Source: Collinsella sp. | GTDB lineage: Bacteria > Actinomycetota > Coriobacteriia > Coriobacteriales > Coriobacteriaceae | Assembly: GCA_018378775.1 (NCBI GenBank) | Contig: JAGZWV010000030.1 | Coordinates: 1-23,173 of the forward strand | Reading direction: 5' to 3' | DNA length: 23,173 nt | Shown: positions 7,066-14,631 of the stretch, piece by piece | Numbering within the stretch: position 1 is the stretch's first letter | Layout of the letters: each line of letters opens with the position of its first letter | The notes under the pieces: generated by a model | Told to the model about the DNA's origin: nothing | Database searches by the model: none | The model's input: only the letters and a program-made list of their open reading frames with translations | Translations under genes and position numbers: made by a program

Positions 7066-7102
7066 CATACGCCTCTGATTTTGCGACGGTTTTACCAGCT
7101 TG

Positions 7103-9325
7103 CTACTCGCTGTAGCGGGTGGCTATGGCAGCTTGTACCATGCCGGCGCTCATGAGGTACGTTACCAGGAAGTAACCACCATAGGCTGCCAGGAAGATCG
7201 CGCAGGTGAGGCCCACGGTGCCGCCTATGCTCATGTTGCCGAACGTGCTCACCAGCTCGATGATCACCTTGAGCGCCACAAAGGAGTGAGCCAGCCCCAC
7301 TGCCAGCGGGAACAGGAAGAATACCGCTTGCTGCGCCATCACCGAATGGCGAATCTGGCGGTCGTCGCAGCCGATCTGTGCCAGCACACGATAGCTGCGG
7401 CTGCCATCGGCCACGTTGGAGAGTTGCTGGATCGACAGAATCGCCGCGCATGCAACGACCAATACAAAGCCGATGTAGATGGCTAGGTAGCTAATGAGAC
7501 CGTTCATTTGCGCTGCCTGCGTGTACATCTCGGAGCGTGTGATGAAGGTTCCCCACGACCCCGGCTCCTTGCCGTCAACGAGCAGATTGTCGAGCAGAGT
7601 GTATTTAATGGTCTCGTCTGCCTCAGTCGTATCCATCCCCTGTTTGTAGTTAACGAGCAGGCTACTGGAATACGGCTGCAGATTAAGTTGGGACAACAGC
7701 TCGTCGGCAACGACGACGGTACCCGGATTACTGCCCATCGCCGAGTTGGCGATGGCCGCCGTATCTTCGTCCGACTTATCGGTTGCGGGCTTGAGCGTAT
7801 GCCCGCCCAAGGTAAGGGCATGGCCGCCAGCCATATACTTGGTGTACAGGTCGACCAGCTCGCCGCCCATATCACATGTGAGCAGATACTGGTCGTGACC
7901 GATGTGCACCGGCTCCTCGCCCATCATCTGACGCAGTTTGTTGTACTGGCTCGCCGGCGTCACAAACAGACCCATCGTATCGGCATTGCTACCCCCGAAC
8001 GCCTTGGGAAGCTTTTCGCCCATGATCTTGCACATCTCACTTGGGGTCACCGAAGGATTCGAGCCGCCAAATGGGTAACTCAGATACGAATCGATCTGCA
8101 CATGCTCACCGGCAACATCGGCGATATTGACCTTCTTGCCGGTCTCGTCGTTGTTGCCCGCCGACTTGCCCTTACGATCGCCGTGCCATGGATCGCCGTG
8201 CCATGCGGAGTACAAATCGACCGTACTATCGGCCAGCACCATGCGATCGGCTTCAGACGGATTGACATATTCTTTGTAGTAGTCGAGCGTATCGGGCGTG
8301 TAATAGACATACGTCTGAGACACGTCAACAGGGTTATAGCGCTCCAGATTCTCGTTCATCACGTTGGCAATCGACATACCGCACGTCACCGAGGTGATGG
8401 CCAAAAACAGGAGCATCGCAATGACGCCCATCGAAAAGCACACCGTGTTGACCTTGGCCGCAAGCTGGCGCACGGTAAACATGTTGAGGCCGCGCCAATA
8501 CACGCCGCGCAGGCTCTGCAGCAGCTTGATGAGCATGCCCGAGAGTCCCCAGAACAGGGCAAAGGTGCCCACGGTAACCATAGCGGTCGTAATACCAAAC
8601 TGGTTCATGGCCTCTTGCAGCTTGCTGTCCGTCGCGGTTAGCGGGAACCCATCACGTAGCAGACGGTAATAGGCCACGCCCACAAGCACCACGCCCACGG
8701 CAAAGATGGCAATCGCGATCCAGGGGTTGCGTGTCTTGATGCTCTCGTTGCGACGCTCGGCACCCATAAGCTCGATGAGTTTGGTACGACGCACGGCGCG
8801 AAGGTTCAGCAGTAGCGTGAGCACAAACATTACGAGCATGCAGGCAAGGGTCAGGCTGAACGCATGCACCGAGAAAAAGAAGTGGAAATTGGCGATCTGT
8901 GTCTTAAAGAGCGAGGCCGTAAAGAACGTCATGAGCTGGGAGAGTCCCACGCCCAGCACAATGCCGGCGACAAAGGCGCCGACCGAGACGATCACCGTCT
9001 CGAGCGCCATGATCGTGGCGACGCGCCCGCGCCCCATGCCGAGCACCTGGTACAGGCCAAACTCCTTCTTGCGGCGTTTCATGATGAAGTTATTGGCATA
9101 CACCATCAAAAAGGCCATGACACCGGCCAAAAAGTACGTCAGGTCGCCGAGCATGCTGCCCATTACCTGCGCCAAGCCCTTTTCATCGATTCCGGCGATG
9201 TCGACCTGCATCGAGATGGTGTTAAAGGCATAGAAGACCGTGACACCCAGGGTGAGCGTCAAAAGGTAGACGAGGTAGTCGCGGCCGGCGCGGCGGACGT
9301 TGCCCCAAGCGAGTTTACAGAGCAT
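7103..9325 (-). CDS. FtsX-like/BceB-type ABC transporter permease
   Basis: A 740-residue membrane subunit with the BceB layout: helix near 20-40 after LAWGNVRRAGRDY, helix near 66-85, a conserved cytoplasmic KRRKKEFGLYQVLGMG segment, further helices to about 325, an extracellular domain at about 330-605, then three C-terminal helices. FtsX_like segments sit at both ends. Such proteins usually detoxify or sense peptide antibiotics acting on the cell envelope. The chosen ATG at 9325 overlaps the end of the upstream ATPase gene and follows GAGGG by five bases; an in-frame GTG at 9337 has no clear ribosome site. Unlike typical Bce modules, no histidine kinase or response regulator is adjacent. 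The substrate is unknown. Confidence 0.9.
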   Translation of the reverse strand: MLCKLAWGNVRRAGRDYLVYLLTLTLGVTVFYAFNTISMQVDIAGIDEKGLAQVMGSMLGDLTYFLAGVMAFLMVYANNFIMKRRKKEFGLYQVLGMGRGRVATIMALETVIVSVGAFVAGIVLGVGLSQLMTFFTASLFKTQIANFHFFFSVHAFSLTLACMLVMFVLTLLLNLRAVRRTKLIELMGAERRNESIKTRNPWIAIAIFAVGVVLVGVAYYRLLRDGFPLTATDSKLQEAMNQFGITTAMVTVGTFALFWGLSGMLIKLLQSLRGVYWRGLNMFTVRQLAAKVNTVCFSMGVIAMLLFLAITSVTCGMSIANVMNENLERYNPVDVSQTYVYYTPDTLDYYKEYVNPSEADRMVLADSTVDLYSAWHGDPWHGDRKGKSAGNNDETGKKVNIADVAGEHVQIDSYLSYPFGGSNPSVTPSEMCKIMGEKLPKAFGGSNADTMGLFVTPASQYNKLRQMMGEEPVHIGHDQYLLTCDMGGELVDLYTKYMAGGHALTLGGHTLKPATDKSDEDTAAIANSAMGSNPGTVVVADELLSQLNLQPYSSSLLVNYKQGMDTTEADETIKYTLLDNLLVDGKEPGSWGTFITRSEMYTQAAQMNGLISYLAIYIGFVLVVACAAILSIQQLSNVADGSRSYRVLAQIGCDDRQIRHSVMAQQAVFFLFPLAVGLAHSFVALKVIIELVSTFGNMSIGGTVGLTCAIFLAAYGGYFLVTYLMSAGMVQAAIATRYSE

Positions 9326-10100
9326 CGGAGCCCTCACCGCCCATCATGGCAACGACCTCCATAATGCGGTCGAAGAACTCTCGGCGGTCGGTGTCGCCGC
9401 GGCGCAGCTCGGTGAAGATCTTGCCGTCGCGGATAAACAACACGCGGCTCGTGTAGCTGGCAGCAAAGCTGTCATGCGTGACCATGAGCACGGTGGCGCG
9501 CAGGCGGCGATTGAGGGCCTCCAGGCTCTCGAGCAGCAGGCGGGCGCTCTTGGAATCGAGGGCGCCGGTGGGCTCGTCGGCCATGATCATGGTGGGATCG
9601 GTTACGAGCGCGCGAGCCGCGGCAACGCGCTGCTGCTGACCGCCGGACATCTGGTAGGGATACTTGTCGAGCACCTGACTGATGGAGAGGCGCGCTGCCA
9701 CATCCTGCACGCGGGTTGAGATCTCTGCCGAGTTTGTGCGGGCGATGGTGAGCGGCAGGGCGATGTTCTCGCGTGCCGTGAGCGTATCGAGCAGGTTGGA
9801 GTCCTGGAAGATAAAGCCGAGCTCCTCGCGGCGGAACTGCGAAAGCTTAGCCTGCTTCATGCGCGTCACGTCCTGCCCGTTGATGCGGATCGTGCCGCTC
9901 GTGGCGCTATCGATGGTCGAAACGCAGTTGAGCAACGTCGACTTGCCCGAGCCCGAAGCGCCCATGATGCCCACGAATTCGCCGCGGTTGACCGTAAAGT
10001 TGACATCGTTGAGCGCGCGGGTCACGTTGCCTAGCGCTCCGTATACCTTTTCGAGATGCGCGACCTCCAGTACCGGGGTCGCCATGTGCGTGGTTTGCAT
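9315..10100 (-). CDS. ABC transporter ATPase, BceA/MacB-like
   Basis: This 261-residue ATPase has every catalytic motif intact: Walker A GASGSGKST, Q-loop FIFQDSNLLD, signature MSGGQQQR, Walker B IMADEPTGALD and switch histidine VTHD. It belongs to the LolD/MacB/BceA group that partners FtsX-like permeases. The ATG at 10100 follows AAGGA by six or seven bases. Its 3' end overlaps the permease gene by 11 bases, so the two are coupled. Probable role: peptide-antibiotic resistance or envelope export, energised at the inner membrane face. Confidence 0.93.
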   Translation of the reverse strand: MQTTHMATPVLEVAHLEKVYGALGNVTRALNDVNFTVNRGEFVGIMGASGSGKSTLLNCVSTIDSATSGTIRINGQDVTRMKQAKLSQFRREELGFIFQDSNLLDTLTARENIALPLTIARTNSAEISTRVQDVAARLSISQVLDKYPYQMSGGQQQRVAAARALVTDPTMIMADEPTGALDSKSARLLLESLEALNRRLRATVLMVTHDSFAASYTSRVLFIRDGKIFTELRRGDTDRREFFDRIMEVVAMMGGEGSDAL

Positions 10101-10110
10101 ACCGAGTCCT

Positions 10111-10148
10111 TTCTTGCGATTAGTCTACGGCATCTATAGTCGCAAGAA
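10111..10148. promoter_or_regulatory. Inverted repeat TTCTTGCGA/TCGCAAGAA
   Basis: Perfect nine-base arms with a 20-base spacer lie just upstream of the ABC ATPase start, in the divergent region shared with the Nudix-Vsr gene. One arm reaches into the ATPase ribosome-site region. It could be an operator or a leader hairpin. A second small hairpin, CCTTAC/GTAAGG, lies near 10184-10202. Confidence 0.4.
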
Positions 10149-10248
10149 GACGAGTCGGCTACCATCGATATGGCTTACGCTTGCCTTACCGTTGTGTAAG
10201 GTACGGGTAGCTAGCCTGCCACGCGTTGATGTTGAGAGAGGACTCCTG

Positions 10249-11235
10249 TTGAAGACTGTTCATGTTGCCGCTGGGATCATTCGCAAGGAAGGATCTGACG
10301 AGCTGCTTGCCGTGCAGCGCGGCTACGGCGACATGCAGGGACTTTGGGAGTTTCCCGGTGGCAAACTCATGCGCGGCGAGACACCCGAAGACGCCGTACG
10401 CCGTGAGCTCATGGAAGAGCTGCAGGTAAAAGTCACCAACCTGCGCGATTTCTATACCGTTGAGTATGACTACCCCGATTTTCATCTCTCCATGGAGTGC
10501 TACTACTGCTCGCTCGCCGATGAATCCGATGAGCCTCAGAAGCACGACCGCCAGCTCGATATCCGCTGGATTCCGCGCACCTCGCTTGCCACGGTAGAAT
10601 GGATGCCCGCCGACAAGGGGCTCATTGATACTCTGATTGAGTTAAAGGAAGATCGGCTTGAGGCTAACGTCGCCAACGATGCCGAGGCCACCACGGCCGA
10701 CGAATCTGCCGCCAAACCCAAGCGCGCACCTAAGCGCCGCAGCAAAAAGCGTCCCAAGCCCGGTCTGCTCGACGGCATCGATACCTCGGACCTCTCCGCT
10801 GACGAGCGTGAGCTCGTGCGCCGTCGTGCCGCTATAAAAAAGTCCATGAAGGGTAACAAGCGCGCCAACACCAAGCCCGAGCTGCTCGTACGACAGCACC
10901 TGCGCGCAGCGGGCCTTACGGGTTACCGCTTGGAATGGAAGGTTCCCGGCAAGCCCGACATCGCCTTCCCCGGCCGCAAGATCGCCATCTTCGTCAACGG
11001 CTGCTTTTGGCACCGCTGCCCCAAATGCAACCCAAGTCAGCCCAAGCGCAATGTCGAGTTTTGGGAGGCAAAGTTCCGTCGCAACGTCGAGCGCGACCGT
11101 GCCGCCGTGGCAGCGCTCACCGAAATGGGCTGGACGCCCATAACCATCTGGGAATGCGAACTCAAAAAGGACCGCATCGACGCCACGATGGAAAAGGTCA
11201 TCGAACAAGTACGCGCCGCCGCACCGCAGCGCTAG
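10249..11235 (+). CDS. Nudix hydrolase fused to Vsr-type mismatch endonuclease
   Basis: This 328-residue chain joins two DNA-maintenance domains. Residues ~1-130 are a MutT-like Nudix domain with the box G-KLMRG-E-TPEDAVR-RELMEE near 38-57, of the kind that removes damaged or surplus nucleotides. A Lys/Arg-rich linker follows (PKRAPKRRSKKRPKP, about 145-165). Residues ~200-320 match Vsr patch-repair endonuclease: NTKPELLVR, PGKPDIAFP with the catalytic Asp, FVNGCFWHRCPKC with the zinc Cys and His, FWEAKFRRNVERD, and WECEL. The start is an uncommon TTG at 10249, six bases after AGAGAGGA; the frame upstream is antisense to the ABC gene. Vsr normally works with a Dcm cytosine methylase, but none is in the window. 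It may repair T:G mismatches or act as a restriction-like nicking enzyme. Confidence 0.9.
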   Translation: MKTVHVAAGIIRKEGSDELLAVQRGYGDMQGLWEFPGGKLMRGETPEDAVRRELMEELQVKVTNLRDFYTVEYDYPDFHLSMECYYCSLADESDEPQKHDRQLDIRWIPRTSLATVEWMPADKGLIDTLIELKEDRLEANVANDAEATTADESAAKPKRAPKRRSKKRPKPGLLDGIDTSDLSADERELVRRRAAIKKSMKGNKRANTKPELLVRQHLRAAGLTGYRLEWKVPGKPDIAFPGRKIAIFVNGCFWHRCPKCNPSQPKRNVEFWEAKFRRNVERDRAAVAALTEMGWTPITIWECELKKDRIDATMEKVIEQVRAAAPQR

Positions 11236-11383
11236 GAACGAGCCGTCCACACGCCCCACACAGGCGAGCCACATCCGCACCACAAACCTTAGAAAGCCCT
11301 TAAGCTCAAAACCTTTCAAGAGTGTTACTCAATACCTCTGACCTGCAGTTTCATCGTAAAACCAAACCAGGTTAAGCCTTTCT

Positions 11384-11489
11384 TTAGCGCTTCTTTGCAG
11401 CAGCCGCGGCATAATACTGCCAACGCACGGGACCTAGCAGCATACCCCGAGCGCAATCTTTTGGTGGACATCGAGGAGGCCGCATAAGC
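11384..11489 (-). CDS. Possible 34-residue small protein
   Basis: From the ATG at 11489 or the next ATG two codons on, a short frame reads MRPPRCPPKDCARG, GPVRWQYY and ends in AAAAAKKR. GGAAG lies six bases upstream of the first ATG. The frame stays open further upstream, so the start is uncertain. The region may simply be spacer. I do not recognise it. Confidence 0.25.
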
Positions 11490-11699
11490 ATGCATTCTTC
11501 CAATGACGCAGCACAGCAGCCATCCCTAAAACATGCAAACCTTTTCTCCTTCCCCCCGACACAGAGAAACGGCCTCCTCGACTCCCCAACTCCCAAACCC
11601 AAACGCTCTGCAGACCAACACCTCAACCTGCAGACATCCTTCGAAAAGCTCCAAGCATCTCTAGACAAGGCGTTCCCCGAACAGGCAAGAGCAATCTAA
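11490..11699 (+). CDS. Possible 69-residue small protein
   Basis: GAGGAGG at about 11473-11479 lies ten bases before ATG 11490. The product is polar, proline-rich in the middle (SPTPKPKRS), and ends in a probable amphipathic helix (LQTSFEKLQASLDKAF). It starts back to back with the minus-strand small frame at 11489. It sits directly upstream of the AraC gene and its stop lies within that gene's promoter region. No family was recognised. Confidence 0.4.
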   Translation: MHSSNDAAQQPSLKHANLFSFPPTQRNGLLDSPTPKPKRSADQHLNLQTSFEKLQASLDKAFPEQARAI

Positions 11700-11712
11700 G
11701 CCCATCGCGCTT

Positions 11713-11718
11713 TATACT
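11713..11718 (+). promoter_or_regulatory. -10 element TATACT for the AraC gene
   Basis: TATACT at 11713-11718 places the likely transcript start at about 11725, the A of the ATG itself. No ribosome site precedes that ATG, so a leaderless message is plausible. No good -35 was seen. Confidence 0.4.
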
Positions 11719-11724
11719 GATGCC

Positions 11725-12663
11725 ATGCGAAACATGGATCACATAGAATTGCACCGCGGAGGACGCGAGGAAGCGTTTCCCGAGACCGCCGAAGACTGGC
11801 CCTATATTGCCGAACGCGCAGAATTCGCTCGCTATCCGGGCAATTCCGTCCCCTGGCACTGGCATTCCGAAGTCGAGCTTTTCTACATGGAGCAGGGAGC
11901 GATTGACTATCGAACGCGCGCGGCTCATGAACACGTGCGCTTTGAGGAAGGGTCCGCCGGCTTTATCAACGGCGGCGTTTTGCACAGCACGCTGCAATCA
12001 CCCAATTCGGCACCGGCCATTCAAATGTTGCATATCTTTCAGCCGTCGATGCTCGGCGATCCCGCGGGACGCCTTCAAAAGCGCTATATCAATCCTTTGC
12101 TGCAATGTCGAGGCGTCGATGTGCTCAAATGGTCGCCCACCAACCCCGACGATATGCCCTTTATCGATTTGCTAAAGAGTTCCTTTAACCACGACCTTCA
12201 ACGGCCGCAGAACGAGATGGCGCTTCGGAATAGCTTGTCAGAGCTCTGGATTCAGATTTACGCCAAGGCCGAACCGCTCTTTTCCTCCGACAACGCCTCT
12301 TGGATGACCAGCCGCGACGTACAGTTCAAGGCAATCCTGGACTTTATCCGCGCAAACTATGCAGCCGCTGTAGATGTGCCCCAGATAGCATCTGCAGCCG
12401 GCGTAAGCGAAAGAGAGTGTTACCGCATTATCGAAGCTTGCGCAGGAACGACCCCGGCGGCATATCTGCGCGCATACCGCGTAAACCGTGCTTGCGAACT
12501 TTTGGCACACACCACGCGAACGGTCCAGACAGTCGCGCGCCAATGCGGCTTTGCGACAGCAAGCCATCTTGGCCAGGTATTTAAAGAACAAATGGGATGC
12601 ACTCCTTCGAGCTATCGAGCAGCGAGGCAGAATCTCGATAGTACCAGGCAGAAATCCCGCTAG
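11725..12663 (+). CDS. AraC-family transcriptional regulator with cupin sensor
   Basis: The 312-residue protein has an N-terminal cupin domain (about 35-115) with a metal- or sugar-binding-like HWHSE and a later GGVLHS. The C-terminal AraC double helix-turn-helix spans about 205-300 (IRANYAAAVDVPQIASAAGV, CYRIIEACAGTTPAAYLRAY, VARQCGFATASHLGQVFKEQ). Such regulators respond to sugars or small metabolites. No ribosome site precedes the ATG at 11725, and ATG 11734 has none either; see the -10 at 11713. The HAD phosphatase gene follows after 56 bases on the same strand, so the pair may form an operon. The target genes are not evident. Confidence 0.9.
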   Translation: MRNMDHIELHRGGREEAFPETAEDWPYIAERAEFARYPGNSVPWHWHSEVELFYMEQGAIDYRTRAAHEHVRFEEGSAGFINGGVLHSTLQSPNSAPAIQMLHIFQPSMLGDPAGRLQKRYINPLLQCRGVDVLKWSPTNPDDMPFIDLLKSSFNHDLQRPQNEMALRNSLSELWIQIYAKAEPLFSSDNASWMTSRDVQFKAILDFIRANYAAAVDVPQIASAAGVSERECYRIIEACAGTTPAAYLRAYRVNRACELLAHTTRTVQTVARQCGFATASHLGQVFKEQMGCTPSSYRAARQNLDSTRQKSR

Positions 12664-12719
12664 CCCTTCTTCTGTCACTGCATCAAACTTGCAGGCAAAC
12701 AACGGATAGGAGCTACTAT

Positions 12720-13343
12720 ATGAAGTACTTTGACTATATCGTGTTTGACGTTGATGGGACATTGGCAGATACAGAAGAAAGCGTGCTGTCATCGCTTGAC
12801 CAGATTGTCCAAGAAGAAACCGGCAAAACGCTCCCCCGACACGAGCTTGAATTTGCCCTCGGCATACCCGGCAAGGATGCCCTTGAGAAACTTGGGATCT
12901 ACTCGCAGGCAACGTTGGATCGCTGGTGCCAAGTTGCCGCCAGCTTTAAAAGCACCATCAGCGTGTTTCCAGGTTTGCTTGAAGTCATCGCAACACTCGC
13001 CGATAGCGGCTGCAAACTTGGCATCGTCTCCTCACGTGCGCGCGACGAATACGCAAAAGAAATTGCACCCCTTGGTTTCGATAAGTATTTTGAGCACATC
13101 ATCCTTGTCGAAGACACAACCGAACATAAACCCGCACCCGCACCCATGCTCGAATATCTCCGGCGTACGGGCGCGAATCCTGGCAACGTCGTCTACGTTG
13201 GCGACACCGTCTACGACGAACAATGCGCAACTTCGGCAGGGGTCAGTTTTGCCAGAGCGGCATGGGGATCACACCAAGACATCCCAAATGCCACCTACAA
13301 CCTCAAAACCCCCAACGACCTGTTAACCCTAACAACCAAGTAA
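12720..13343 (+). CDS. HAD-family phosphatase, phosphoglycolate-phosphatase-like
   Basis: A 207-residue cytoplasmic HAD hydrolase with all four motifs: FDVDGTLAD (nucleophile Asp10, acid Asp12), IVSS, the Lys in HKPAP, and GDTVYDEQCA. A helical cap lies between motifs I and II (about 20-85). It is of the Gph/PpaX/beta-phosphoglucomutase type and probably acts on a small sugar phosphate or phosphoglycolate; the exact substrate cannot be read from sequence. AGGAG lies about six bases before the ATG. It follows the AraC gene and ends just before the repeat array. Confidence 0.88.
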   Translation: MKYFDYIVFDVDGTLADTEESVLSSLDQIVQEETGKTLPRHELEFALGIPGKDALEKLGIYSQATLDRWCQVAASFKSTISVFPGLLEVIATLADSGCKLGIVSSRARDEYAKEIAPLGFDKYFEHIILVEDTTEHKPAPAPMLEYLRRTGANPGNVVYVGDTVYDEQCATSAGVSFARAAWGSHQDIPNATYNLKTPNDLLTLTTK

Positions 13344-13367
13344 CCCTCCCATCCCAAATTCGCAGTC

Positions 13368-13665
13368 CTAACGCCACAAGGGCGACGACCTCGAGAAGGT
13401 CAACCTGGGAGGGACGAGGGCTTAGTTCTCCAATCTTTCCGCAGGGGGCAAAAAGCAACGTCTTATTTTTCCGGCACTAACGCCACAAGGGCGATTGAGC
13501 AGGACGGTTTGGGCGGGTCCCGTACTTAGTTTCCAAAATCATTCCGCAGCGCGAAGGCTTCTTATTATTTTCAGACCTAACGCCACAAGGGCGACGACCT
13601 CGAGTAGGTCAACCTGGGAGGGACGAGGGCTTAGTTCCCCAATCTTTCCGCAGGGGGCAAAAAGC
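13368..13665. repeat. Three tandem ~100-base repeats, structured-RNA candidate
   Basis: Copies begin at 13368, 13477 and 13577 (spacings 109 and 100), each with CTAACGCCACAAGGGCGA and, further on, CTTAGTT, CCAA, ATC and TTCCGCAG. Copies 1 and 3 are nearly identical over 88 bases; copy 2 differs in the middle. CGCC/GGCG and, in copies 1 and 3, GACCT/AGGTC form small hairpins. The segment flanking CTTAGTT can pair in all three with different bases (TTTGG/CCAAA in copy 2, TGGG/CCCA in copy 3, TGG-AG/CTCCA in copy 1). The array sits between convergent genes, so the transcribed strand is unknown. No spacers, hence not CRISPR. Confidence 0.6.
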
Positions 13666-13739
13666 CTCGCCGCACGAAGTGCGCAGCGAGGCTTTTTGCA
13701 TGCCCGAGGACGATTGGGGAACTAAGCCCTCGTCCCTCC
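13616..13739. repeat. 29-base inverted repeat around a terminator
   Basis: The segment at 13616-13644 in repeat copy 3 (GGGAGGGACGAGGGC through CCCCAATC) recurs as its exact reverse complement at 13711-13739. A strong terminator lies between the arms. The right arm thus looks like a partial inverted fourth copy of the array unit and could pair with copy 3 in RNA. Confidence 0.6.
13657..13699. terminator. Bidirectional rho-independent terminator
   Basis: GCAAAAAGCCTCGC (13657-13670) is the exact complement of 13686-13699, and an inner CGCAC/GTGCG stem caps the loop. A T5 run ends the stem on either strand. It serves the convergent HAD gene/array (plus) and aldolase gene (minus). Confidence 0.85.
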
Positions 13740-13773
13740 CCGGGATATGTAGCGAGTCGGAGTACCCTTGCTG

Positions 13774-14631
13774 TTACTCTGCTTTGCCCACAGAGTTGAG
13801 GTTAGTCATGCGGATCTTAACCAGCTCGGTGATCTCACGCATGCCCTCCTTGGCCGGCTTCTTGGGGTCGAAGCAGGCGGGGTTCTCGGCCATGTAGGCC
13901 ATGAAGCCCTTGGTGTAGGCCTGACGCAGCTCGGTGGCGTAGTTAACCTTGCAGATGCCGTTCTTCACAGCCTCGGCAACCTGCTCATCGGGCACACCGG
14001 AGGTGCCGTGCAGAACCAGCGGCACGTCGACGGCGTCGCGGATGGCCTTGACCACGGACTGCTCGATGTGGGGATCGCTCGTGTACACGCCGTGGCTGGT
14101 GCCAACGCCAATTGCGAGGGAGGTGCAGCCGGTACGCTCGACGAACTCCTTGGCCTCGGCAGGATCGGTGTAGGGGCTCTCGCCCTCAACCGCGGGACCG
14201 TCGTCCTCCTTGCCGCCAACCTTACCGAGCTCGGCCTCGACGGGCACGCCCATGGCGCGGCCAGCATCGGCGACGGACTTGGTCAGGGCGATGTTGTCCT
14301 CGAAGGACTCGTGCGAACCGTCGATCATGACAGAGGTGTAGCCCGTGCGGAAAGCCTGCATGCAGCGGTCATAGCCATCGCCGTGATCGAGGTGCAGGGC
14401 GACGGGCACGGAAGCGCGCTCGGCGGCAGCCTTGACCATGCCGTAGAAGTAGTCCAGACCAGCGGTCTTGATGGTGCCCGGGGTGGTCTGCATGATGACG
14501 GGGGACTTGGTCTCCTCGGCAGCGGCCAGAACGGCCATAACAAACTCGAGGTTCTCGACGTTGAAAGCGCCAACAGCGTAGTGGCCGGCCTGAGCGTCCT
14601 TGAGCATCTTTTCGGTGGTAACAAGTGCCAT
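13774..14631 (-). CDS. fba: Class II fructose/tagatose-bisphosphate aldolase
   Basis: A 285-residue zinc aldolase, the usual length of FbaA/GatY/KbaY proteins. It splits fructose 1,6-bisphosphate (or the tagatose isomer) into dihydroxyacetone phosphate and glyceraldehyde 3-phosphate. Visible motifs are YAVGAFNVENLEF, the zinc and catalytic HLDHGDGYD, SVMIDGSH, VEAELGKVGGKEDD, GVGTSHGVY, VLHGTSGV and KVNYATELR. The last is close to the GatY/KbaY form, so tagatose activity is possible. The frame is open to 14781, but the ATG at 14631 has AGGAG about ten bases upstream and aligns with family N termini. The DeoR regulator is divergent and may control it. Confidence 0.92.
   Translation of the reverse strand: MALVTTEKMLKDAQAGHYAVGAFNVENLEFVMAVLAAAEETKSPVIMQTTPGTIKTAGLDYFYGMVKAAAERASVPVALHLDHGDGYDRCMQAFRTGYTSVMIDGSHESFEDNIALTKSVADAGRAMGVPVEAELGKVGGKEDDGPAVEGESPYTDPAEAKEFVERTGCTSLAIGVGTSHGVYTSDPHIEQSVVKAIRDAVDVPLVLHGTSGVPDEQVAEAVKNGICKVNYATELRQAYTKGFMAYMAENPACFDPKKPAKEGMREITELVKIRMTNLNSVGKAE

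Larger units (their letters stand above)
6782..7067. repeat. ~290-base dispersed repeat, copy 2
   Basis: Direct copy of 1975-2267. The two together bracket the regulator-ABC-secreted protein cassette. Here the outer hairpins are CCGCCGCG/CGCGGCGG types at 6829-6863 and 7029-7065 in place of the CCACAAAGG type in copy 1. The hairpin positions are kept while the stem sequences differ. Confidence 0.7.

Noticed and set aside
7508..8641. 377-residue plus-strand frame opposite the BceB-like permease
   Set aside because: Antisense shadow; the minus strand carries an intact permease with coupled ATPase.
13368..13665. CRISPR array
   Set aside because: The units are ~100 bases and nearly adjacent, with no short uniform repeat/unique spacer pattern and no cas genes.
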